Source of the DNA: Phocoena phocoena
Lineage: Eukaryota; Chordata; Mammalia; Artiodactyla; Phocoenidae
DNA length: 64,000 nucleotides
Assembly (NCBI RefSeq): GCF_963924675.1
Contig: NC_089238.1
Coordinates: 23,541,815-23,605,814, forward strand
Direction of reading: 5' to 3'
Shown here: positions 47,501 to 56,191 of the stretch, piece after piece
Numbering within the stretch: the first letter of the stretch is position 1
How the letters are laid out: each line of letters begins with the position of its first letter
Translations under genes and position numbers: made by a program
Notes under the pieces: generated by a model
Told to the model about the DNA's origin: nothing
The model's database searches: none
What the model saw: the letters and a program-made list of their open reading frames with translations, nothing else

Positions 47501-47612
47501 TGGGACTTCCCTGGTGGTCCAGTGGTTGGGACTTTGCACTTCCAATGCAGGGGGCGCAGGTTTGATCCCTGGTCTTGGGGACTAAGATCCCATATGCCGC
47601 CTGGCCAAAAAA
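47501..47612 (+). mobile_element. CHR-type tRNA-derived SINE, short form
   Basis: Sequence gggacttccctggtggtcca, then gggggcgcaggtttgatccc and ctaagatcccatatgccgcc, followed by an A-tail. The target duplication aaaaacagtacaagaa (47485-47500) recurs as aaaaacagtacaggaa after the tail, with one mismatch. It is the same short subtype as 11748-11870. Confidence 0.88.
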
Positions 47613-47628
47613 AAAAACAGTACAGGAA

Positions 47629-49840
47629 CAAAGTCCGCAGTGTTTGGTGGAAATGTTTAGAATAGTCTCTCTCAAGTGATCAAGATTGAGTCAGTTAAGC
47701 TGATAAAAATGTTTTTGATTAAAACCTTGATGTTACAACAAAGAATAAAAGCTCAGAGAAGTGAGGTGCACATTGCAGGGAAAATGCAAGGCCCCAGAGT
47801 TGTTGCTAATCAGACTGGACTTCATGCATTGGCAACAAATCCAGAACCTGGGTGTTAGGTCACCCAGAGCACCAGCTCTTCAAAAGTCCTTAACAAATTA
47901 GAGCTCTTTTCTCCCCCTCGATTAAAGAGACATGGCTAAAAATGCAAGGAACCCTGGAGTAGGTAACACTTTAAAATCACACTATGAAGTAAACGATGGA
48001 AAGCTAGGTTTCATTGTAGAAGAGGCTAAATGAGGCCAGGAGGGAAGTAAGGATCCACAAGGCAAGGAGAGGAGGCTGTATGGAAGGGCAGAAAATCTAA
48101 GGTTGTAACACTGTGCACTTATCATTCAGGTGCAGGCTGTATTTGCTGATACACTTTTATGGCCTCTCACTGAAAGCTCCAGAGAATGGTAACAAAGGTT
48201 ATTATTCTTTGATAAACATGCTCTCAAAACAAATTAACCTGAATCTGTATCTTCAGGCCTAATGTATATTAGTACCTCTTTCTGGTAGCATCTGTACTCT
48301 ACCAGACAACATGCAATCAAGATTTAAGAGACCAACATGGCTCCAAATAACTTGAATGTGGCATTTTATTCATTCATTCATCGTAACACCTGTTCTGTGC
48401 AGAGTACTGTGTGGAGCACACAGATAAAATGACTCTGTCCCTGTTCTCAGTCAGTGACCTCTGGGTCTGTTGGGATGACAGAAAAAATAGTTAATGACAA
48501 TCCACTTTGATCGGTGCTATGATAGATGTTAGTACAAGGTGCTGAGGAGTCACAGAGGTGGTAGGAAGCATTCTGTTACAAACTGAAGACTTATAACAGG
48601 CCCTGACTTATTTTATACTTTGTTGTTTTAAAGATGGCATTAACGCATGATTTACAATTTGGGTGTGTGTTGTGGCTAAAAGGACAGATTTGTGACCAGG
48701 AGCCCAGCTTCTCTGTGCACGTGTCAGAATGGAAAATTCTCTGTGGCTACAGCCTCTGTGTTTCAAGTTAGCTGCATTTTGGGATTCACCCTCTAAGATA
48801 TACTGCCGACTACATTGTTTCTTATAGTCTACCTTTTAAAAGTGAAAATGTTCCCTCAAATCTTAGTTAATACACATATCCTTATGCCAGTGGCTGCTTA
48901 TTCTCTTCTGAGAAGTTGCACCCTCCTTCAGCCCACTGAAGAGGGTGTGAGGGCAGACAGCTGAGGGTAAGGCTTTCACTGTGTGTGGTTAATGTTTCAT
49001 AATGTGGTAACTGTGGTTTGATTTGCCTCATGGGAGATCTGCATACACTGCAGATGTAGAATGAAGTATTTCTGTACTTCCAGGTGGTTTGGTCCCTGCT
49101 ATGTGTTTCAGAGCATTAAATGGTATGAATGTGTACAATGTAGGGACGGTATTATCTGTACCCTAGAATTCAGTGAGCATTCTGCATCTGATTACTTAAT
49201 TGTCATAGACCTTCTCCACCATGGTTCAGAAAGTTAAGGAAAACGCTTTTACTGTAATAGAGTAGTATTTAAAGATTTCCTTTAAATCTGCCTAGATCAG
49301 TACATTTTAACTTGTGCATGGTTGATTAATTATAATCATTTGCCTAAAAGAAGAAATCTAAAGTAGTTTAGACGTAAATATTAATGTAAGGGAAAGTGGT
49401 CTCCATCTAGTGCTGTGCACTGTAGTTTCAGTGTAGCTATACAATGCTATATAATGCTTACAGAGTACTTTTTATAGCCAGTGGACTTTGTCTAAAACCA
49501 CTGCTGTTCCAGAATTAATATGCACAGCACATGTGGCTCAGGAGGACATTCACTTGCTCCCTCATTCATCCCTCGAGTATTTCCTGAGCACCAGCTGTAT
49601 GCCAGACACAGTGCCAACTCAGGGGGTGCTATTTTCTAGGAACATTCAATGCAGAAGGAGAAGGAGACAGCTAACTCTGACATACATGTGTGCACCATGG
49701 CAGAATGAACAGAGAGCTCTGGTGATGACATTAATTTTGTATACGTTGAGGTTGATATTTGAAATCAGTTCAAATGATAATCAGTAGATTGTGTAGAGAC
49801 AGTTGGTTTGATTTTCCATTAGGTTAGATTTCTACCTCTC
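47629..49840 (+). other. Intron 4 middle with weak L2-like traces
   Basis: Weak antisense L2 3' text may lie at 48365-48600 (cattcattcatcgtaacacc, gtgcagagtactgtgtgg) and at 49548-49680 (cattcatccctcgagtattt, ccagctgtatgccagacaca). No coding region is supported. Confidence 0.4.
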
Positions 49841-50720
49841 ATCAGATACAAAGATAAATTCCAGACAGATTAAAGATTTAAATATTTTTAATGATTTAGA
49901 TATAAACTCACTAAAAAAAATAGGAGAACAGTTTACAACTGTTGTGATGGGAAGTCCATTCTTAGAGTAACACTAGTGCCAAAAAGCGATTAAGGAAGTG
50001 ATTGACAGATTTAACTAAATATAATTGAAGGTAGCATAAACAACCTGGCTCATCAAAGGTGCTTGTGAAATTTCCTAGCAGAAAAATGTTTAGATTGAAA
50101 TACCAAATGCTGAAGTGATGTTTGAACTACTATGCAGTCATTCTCACATTTCACAACAACATTGAAGATGAGCAAATTGAATAAAATATTTGATAAAACG
50201 GCAATATTCTTAACATACCAAGATCTTTTACAAATGAAAAAGAATGACAAATGCCCAGTAGACAGGGGAAAAAAGGACAAAGTGCATAGAACATACAAAT
50301 AGCTATTAAGTATATGGGAAAATGGTCCACCACAAAATATTTGAATACAGTTGTTTAAAACTAAAATGAAATGTCATTGTGACTCAAGAGAATGACAAAA
50401 ATGGCCTATGCACATTTAATGTCGAAGTAATTGGTCCATTATTTCTGGAGGGTGACCAACCTGGCAGTATGTTTGAAAGAGAATGTATATTCTCTTTGAT
50501 TCATCAAGTCTAAGAAATTATCCTGAAGAAGTAATTGTATACTGTCCAAAGTTGGTTACAGAATTGGTTTTGAAATAACTAAAACTTGGGAGCTACCTTC
50601 ATCAGGGGATCCATGTTAAATAGGGTAAGGAGGCTTCTTGATTGGATTAAGTGCTCTGGCACTAATTAACCCCTAGTTCATTCCAAGTTTATCTGTTTTT
50701 ACTTTGTAGAAAAACAATAT
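49841..50720 (+). mobile_element. Old L1 ORF2/3' remnant with an internal foreign patch
   Basis: Decayed L1 text runs from ccagacagattaaagattta to gaaggtagcataaaca. It resumes at about 50165 with gcaaattgaataaaatattt, then aagatcttttacaaatgaaa and tgtttgaaagagaatgtata further on. The piece at 50051-50153 between the halves is not L1 but matches the PHKB exon 5/intron 5 boundary. Confidence 0.65.
50051..50153 (+). repeat. Copy of the PHKB exon 5 donor region (partner 51532-51634)
   Basis: A gap-free alignment of 103 bases to 51532-51634 has 21 mismatches by my count, about 80 % identity. It includes catcaaag, the last 8 bases of exon 5, the GT dinucleotide, and gaaatttcct, agattg, aatacca, gatgtttga, ctatgca and attctcac in the same order and spacing. 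Confidence 0.85.
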
Positions 50721-51455
50721 TAAGTTTAAAAAAATGGAACACCAGATTATATAGTATATGAACCCATTTATATAAATATATATACATGTATGTGTGTATG
50801 TGATATGGGTATTTATCTATGCACTGTTAAAAATCTATAACCCTATCTTATGCTTCTGGTGTTTCTTAGGAATCACACAATAAATTACACTCCTTTTAAC
50901 ACATACCAAAGTGAAATAGTTGTTGCCTAAGGGGTTACGAGAGTAACAGGACCATTCACTTGTAGCATGTGGATTAAATTTTTCATAAAATTCATATAAT
51001 CGGAAAAATCAGTAAAGACATTTCCATGTTGGTGGGAAATACTTGAAGGTGAGAATCTGGTCGAAGTTATGTGGCCCTGTTTTTTAAAACTTTAAAGAGC
51101 CAAAATTTTTATCACAGAGGAAGCATTTGTTTCTCTGTGTGCTTGTATGAATCAGATAGAGCCATGCAAGTTATAAATTCATGACATGACAGTGTAAGAA
51201 CAATGTCAAATTTTAGAATGTTGCTAAATGGATCTGCAAAAGTTTTGCTCTCAAATCTCCCAGTGCCCCAAAATCTAAGTTGATGTCATTAGCTGGCTTG
51301 TTTTCCTACAAGTCCATTGAATAAAGTTTCCCTGGCCTCTTTTTCTCTGGAGAAATCAGAAATTAGCAGGACATTAGTCGAGGGGGGAAAAGGGGGCAAA
51401 AAAGGAAAAGCATGAATTTTTGTCTGGCTCTGATTTACACATTTGTGTCTTACAG

Positions 51456-51539
51456 GCTTATTTCCATCTGGGGATCAATGAAAAATTAGGACTCTGCGGA
51501 AGGCCAGATAGGCCCATTGGCTGCCTCGGTACATCAAAG
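51456..51539 (+). CDS. PHKB: PHKB coding exon 5 of window (84 bp)
   Basis: The exon is flanked by the acceptor atttgtgtcttacag and the donor tcaaag|gtactc. It contains exactly 28 codons in phase 0-0: [20 protein letters not shown], then IGCLGTSK. The [14 protein letters not shown] motif is strongly conserved between beta and alpha subunits (the alpha form is GRPYRHMGVLGTSK). Because its length is divisible by three, skipping this exon would keep the frame. A 103-bp relic containing the last 8 bases of this exon and the following intron bases lies 1,481 bp upstream, within an L1 remnant (see findings). Confidence 0.95.
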
Positions 51540-51699
51540 GTACTCATGAAATTTCCTTGTAGAGCAGTGTTCAGATTGTAATACCACAGACGGGAATGAT
51601 GTTTGACCTGCTATGCATCCATTCTCACGTTTCATCATATACTTGGGCTAATTATCTGAATTATTATTTTCTACAAGTAAACATCAATAATTAGTTTGG

Positions 51700-51908
51700 G
51701 GGCTTCCCTGGTGGTGCAGTGGTTGAGAGTCCGCCTGCCGATGCAGGGGACACGGGTTTGTGCCCCGGTCCGGAAAGATCCCACATGTCGCAGAGCGGCT
51801 GGGCCTGTGAGCCATGGCCGCTGAGCCTGCGCGTCCTGAGCCTGTGCTCCGCAACGGGAGAGGCCACAGCAGTGAGAGGCCCGCGTACCGCCAAAAAAAA
51901 AAAAAAAA
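51700..51908 (+). mobile_element. CHR-family SINE in intron 5
   Basis: Head ggcttccctggtggtgcag, full body and an A-tail of about 18 bases. Flanking aattagttt(g/t)g copies at 51689- and 51909- are the target duplication. The insertion is within a 717-bp intron, about 160 bp after the exon 5 donor. Confidence 0.93.
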
Positions 51909-52256
51909 AATTAGTTTTGTGTGATACCACGAACTCTTCTAAAAATAGATAAGCATCTCACTGCTCTATTGTTTCTGAGTCTTGTAAGATACCTGATTAT
52001 AGTAGTGTTTACTCAAACGGAGGCTTTTTCCCTTATAGTAGAGGCGGACTACTTTATTAGCATACTGAGTCAATCAAGAAGCTGTACCTTCTTAATATTA
52101 TGTAGATTTTATAAGATTATTTTGTTTGCTTATTCAGGATTAAACATCAGTTTTAATTTTTATTAGGACTTATAGTACTGTACCTTTGCCTTTGGTCTGT
52201 TTTATTTATTTGTTTGTTTATATTTTTTTCTTCTTTTAAAAATTTATCCTTTACAG

Positions 52257-52361
52257 ATTTATCGCATTCTAGGAAAGACTGTGGTTTGTTACCCTATCAT
52301 CTTTGACCTAAGTGATTTCTACATGTCTCAAGATGTTTTACTGCTGATAGATGACATAAAG
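52257..52361 (+). CDS. PHKB: PHKB coding exon 6 of window (105 bp)
   Basis: The acceptor is aatttatcctttacag and the donor is ataaag|gtagct. The exon has 35 codons in phase 0-0, reading [20 protein letters not shown], then [15 protein letters not shown]. The [12 protein letters not shown] motif places it directly after the CLGTSK exon in the beta subunit. The donor has G at +5 only within gtagct and departs from gtaagt, so it is a weaker site than most others here. The symmetric phase means skipping would not shift the frame. Confidence 0.95.
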
Positions 52362-52814
52362 GTAGCTTCAGAACACCTTTTAATTGAAATGGGATGACTT
52401 TGTTTCTAGTGATTTCTATCATATGTTGTTAACTTAAGTGCTCCTGGGTCTATGATACTGGGTTAATACAGTATCAAATATGAAAGTAAAACAACATCTG
52501 CATAGCTTTGGGGAGTTAAATTACTTGCAGCATTAGAATAATAGATGTATTCTGTTTTATATAAAGTTGTATGACTTTACTTGTCTACCTTCTACAAATG
52601 GAACTAAAGGGTATATACTGTGGTTGTAAAAACAGAGGGGGAACTGTTTTGGAAACGATGTTCATACGATAGTAAGTTTATCCCTTTTTGAACAAAAGTT
52701 GAGTTACCAAAATTATTTTATTTATGAAGAATTTCAAGTAAAACCTCACCTAACTCATTATACCCACTCAGTTAAAATCTCCTCCACTCCCTTTTCCATT
52801 TACAGAGTAGAAAA

Positions 52815-53028
52815 GCTTAGGGTCATGGCCCAGAGCATGAAGTCTGGAGCCAGATTTCATTTGTTAAAATCTTGACTCTACTGTTTACCAGCTCTGTGAT
52901 CTTGGGCAAGTTAGTTAACTTCTCTGTGTAACTGAATAGGGCTGTCCTGAGGATTAGGAGTTCATATATGCAAAGCCCTCAGAATAGTGCCTGGCACATA
53001 GTGAAGTGTTAATGTATGTCTTTGATGG
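52815..53028 (-). mobile_element. MIR SINE in intron 6
   Basis: Antisense MIR: gagcatgaagtctggagcca, then accagctctgtgatcttggg, caagttagttaacttctctg and agtgcctggcacatagtgaa. It is followed by a GAT microsatellite. Confidence 0.85.
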
Positions 53029-53055
53029 GATGATGATGATGATGATAATGATAAT
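53029..53055. repeat. (GAT)n microsatellite
   Basis: Six consecutive GAT units followed by ATGATAAT variants, directly after the MIR. Confidence 0.9.
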
Positions 53056-53504
53056 AGAAATTGAGTCAAATAAAGAACTCTTCATGTTTCCAATGGTCTG
53101 TATAGATTCACCCCAATCTCTTCTACCGGCTGTAATATAAATCTACAGTAACGTGGAGTGAGAATTAATCTTCTGGATGATAACCCTGGGTTGATTTTCT
53201 TTCCCTGGGACCATTCTCGAACTGTATTTATTAGGCCTCAAAAAAGGGGGGGGCACGGTGCAGCCTTAAAACATGTGTGATCTGACTATTTTTAAGAACG
53301 AAGTTTAAAATCAAAATGGTTTCTAGCTTAACTTGTATGTATTAGAACATTTCTACCCCTAAGTAGTCTATCTTATCCAGGGTTTGATTGTGAATTATCT
53401 TGATATAGAATAGTTTTGTTGGCTCTTTGCCACTAATGGTTAAGCATCCTGATCAGCTCAGATACTGTGCCATTACATCCTGCCTCATTCTTATGTTTTA
53501 ATAG

Positions 53505-53587
53505 AATGCACTACAGTTTATTAAGCAATACTGGAAAATGCATGGACATCCACTTTTCCTTGTTCTCATCCGGGAAGACAATATAAG
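53505..53587 (+). CDS. PHKB: PHKB coding exon 7 of window (83 bp)
   Basis: The acceptor ttatgttttaatag and the donor ataag|gtaggt flank 27 codons plus two bases: NALQFIKQYWKMHGHPLFLV, then LIREDNI and a split Arg (ag). The Arg is completed by a from 53794. The peptide follows IDDIK in beta. I recall Arg rather than His in the MHG-x-PLFLV segment of other mammals, which would be a conservative difference. The acceptor ends in tag and lacks a long pyrimidine run. Confidence 0.95.
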
Positions 53588-53793
53588 GTAGGTGGATGAA
53601 AGAGTTGAGGTGCATGCATCTCATCACCATTAACAGTGTGAACCCTTTGGAAGCAGGGCCTCCTTGTATTTTTATATCCATCTCAGCGTGTGACAGAGTG
53701 TTTTGCGTGTGTAAAGGGTACTTAGTACTAGATAATTAATTTCTCATTCAGTTGTTAATATGCACATTTTGTTTATCTGTTTATATTTTTCAG

Positions 53794-53884
53794 AGGTAGC
53801 CGATTCAATCCCATATTAGATATGCTGGCAGCTTTTAAGAACGGAGTGGTTGGAGGAGTCAAAGTTCACGTTGATCGTCTACAG
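53794..53884 (+). CDS. PHKB: PHKB coding exon 8 of window (91 bp)
   Basis: The acceptor ttatatttttcag and the donor ctacag|gtagtc flank one base plus 30 codons: [20 protein letters not shown], then [10 protein letters not shown], ending in phase 0. The [14 protein letters not shown] and [11 protein letters not shown] motifs belong to the beta subunit. The intron between exons 7 and 8 is only 206 bp, the shortest here. No further PHKB exon is recognisable in the remaining 10.1 kb, so the next intron runs past the window end. Confidence 0.95.
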
Positions 53885-54199
53885 GTAGTCTTCTGAATTT
53901 CAGTGTTTCTGTTTCCAGCACAATTAGTCCACAGATACAGCTATGTTTCTTAATTATATTCTGTGGAAGGTTTTTGTCTGAAGGTTTTATTCTCTGTCTA
54001 CCTTCCCGCTCCTATTGCCATCACCCCATTTATCTGATCCCTCCAATCTGATGCTTGAGCAATTGCAGTGGTTTCCCACCAGAATTTCAGACTTTAAGAG
54101 ATCATCTCTGACCTCAGTTTTGCATTTGAGGAAGGTGGGGTCCACCAGAGTGGTGAAGTGACCTGCTGTATAAGCTCAGGTTCTTTGACTCCCTGGTCC

Positions 54200-54690
54200 A
54201 GTGCTCTGTTCCCTACCACACAGTGACATCCAACCTGGAGATAATCCTTGTTCCATTCAGAATTTTACAGCATTATTTTCATAGCTCCTAAATAACAGAA
54301 GCCCTTTGTGGTTCCCTATAACCATAGCAGCCTCTCTGCCCACAATGATCTCCTACTAAACATTCTTTCTGCTTCAGCCAATACAGATTACTTACTGTGT
54401 TCTCAAATTTGTGAGGTTCTGCCCCTTTCTGCTCACTCCATTTCCTCTGCCTGGAGTAGCTTTCCTTCTTTCAACATCACTGGGCTTTGAAGTCTTACCA
54501 AACCAGACCAGTTCTGCAGAATCACTCAGACCAGAAATGATACTTTTCTTTTTTAATATCCTTTTATGACCTTTAACATAAACTATTCAAATTGTAGTCC
54601 ATTATCGACTTATTTCCTTTAAAAAGTTGTGATCATTCCATAGTCTTTTATGTAGTAGATACTCAATATTGAGTAAGAAAGAGGAAAATT
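54200..54690 (+). mobile_element. L2 LINE 3' remnant
   Basis: L2-like 3' text in + orientation: cctctgcctggagtagcttt, then cactgggctttgaagtctta and tgtagtagatactcaatatt. Confidence 0.6.
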
Positions 54691-54757
54691 TATAAAGAGG
54701 GACCTGTGTAGGTAATGTGGTAAATGGCATGTTTACATAATCATTCACTGGTGCCTG

Positions 54758-54833
54758 TATTGGCTTGGCCAAAAAGTTCATTCGGGTTTTTCCATAAGAT
54801 ATTACAGAAACAAACTTTTTGGCCAACCTAATA
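54758..54833. mobile_element. Palindromic mariner-type MITE
   Basis: The left end tattggcttggccaaaaagt and the right end actttttggccaacctaata are inverted complements with few mismatches, bounded by TA as in Tc1/mariner target duplications. Blocks ttcattcgggtttttcc and the opposite half are also complementary. It matches the short non-autonomous mariner copies common in cetartiodactyl genomes. There is no transposase. Confidence 0.9.
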
Positions 54834-55454
54834 TTTTGCATACTTGATTGATTTTTACCTAAGTTTTTATCTTTTCCCCTTATTTTTTATTGTTTTGTCT
54901 TTTTGTAATGCTTCGTGGGGCAATTTCTTTGTTATTTATCATGTAGCTCCTCTGTTGAGTTTTGTGTTTTGCTGTCATGTTTTTAATTTTCCCTTTCTTG
55001 CTATCTTGTCCTTTCTTTCCTGGGTATTATATATTGTCTTATCCTTCTGAGAACATTAACTAGAGAGCTTTGGAAATTTTTCCTTTCTACATTATCTCTT
55101 TCAGGGTTTTTTTCTCTGTTTTGGGGGGCTCAATCTTTCATGTTGGAGACATTTGTCAGATGTCTGGTAATCTTTAGCTATCCCTTCATTTTTAAGAGTG
55201 AAAGAATAAAAACTTCATTGGAAGCTGTGTGTTTGGGAAAAAGGATCGTTGTCATGATGAATTTACTTGTAAGATAGTCTGTTGGCAAAGGCCCTTTTTG
55301 CTGGGGAAAACCCAGGTGCCAATATCTGAAGATTTTTCTCTCCTCTGCTCTTCAGTTTCCCCAGAAAATAAACATCTAGCCTTCTGCTTGAAGGACATAC
55401 ATTTTGCTTCCATGTCCTGAGAGCAGGGTTGGGGAGGGGAGCCAGGGATTTTGC
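54834..55454 (+). other. Intron after exon 8, no recognisable element
   Basis: No named repeat or exon. Some of 55300-55454 may belong to the cadherin-like fragment, but I cannot read homology there. Confidence 0.4.
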
Positions 55455-55455
55455 A

Positions 55456-55793
55456 CTGTGCCGTATATTATCAGAAACATCTCTCATTGGGACAGCTGTT
55501 TCACAAGTTGTCTCTCTCTACCGATGCAGATTCAGAAGACAATAAAATAGTACATTATCAAATTGTCCAGGATACTTACAACAGCACATATTATTTTCAC
55601 GTACACAGTGCAAGTGGCTTAATTCTGACAGTACAGATGCTGGACCACGAGTTCGTGCAACACTGCACTTTGAAAGTCAGTGCAACGGATAATAACTTCC
55701 CATCACTAAGCAGCAAAGTCTTTGTTTATATCTACAACATGGACTAAAATGACAGCTCTCCAATTTTTAATCAGCTCATTTATGAGTCTTTCA
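55456..55793 (+). pseudogene. Fragment of a FAT-family cadherin coding sequence, broken
   Basis: Frame 1 (55456-55515) reads [20 protein letters not shown], like the start of an extracellular cadherin repeat. A frameshift near 55515-55525 moves to a second frame. That frame reads [20 protein letters not shown], then [28 protein letters not shown] and FVYIYNMD, with a stop at 55745-55747. Beyond it NDSSPIFNQLIYESF continues the DxND linker and the next repeat. Cadherin hallmarks are DAD, LDHE, ATDN and D-x-ND. The best resemblance is to FAT1/FAT3-type giant cadherins; the exact paralogue is uncertain. With one frameshift and one stop it is not functional. It could be a partial retrocopy, since no flanking splice sites or poly-A are clear. 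Confidence 0.8.
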
Positions 55794-56191
55794 CTTAATG
55801 CATTGTTTAATCTTTATTTATTTATTTTTACATCTTTACTGGAGTATAATTGCTTTACAATCGTGTGTTAGTTTCTGCTTTATAACAAAGTGAATCAGTT
55901 ATACATATACATATGTTCCCATATCTCTTCCCTCTTACGTCTCCCTCCCTCCCACCCTCCCTATCCCACCCCTCTAGGTGGTCACAAAGCACCGAGCTGA
56001 TCTCCCTGGGCTATGCGGCTGCTTCCCACTAGGTATCTGTTTTATGTTTGGTAGTGTATATATGTCCATGCCACCCTCTCACTTTGTCACAGCTTACCCT
56101 TCCTCCTCCCCATATCCTCAAGTCCATTCTCTAGTAGGTCTGTATCTTTATTCCTGTCTTACCCCTAGGTTCTTCATGACATTTTTTTTTC

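Noticed and set aside
49488..49787. Open frame of 99 codons in intron 4 as a small gene
   Set aside because: No recognisable domain, initiation context or splice structure. It overlaps L2-like text.
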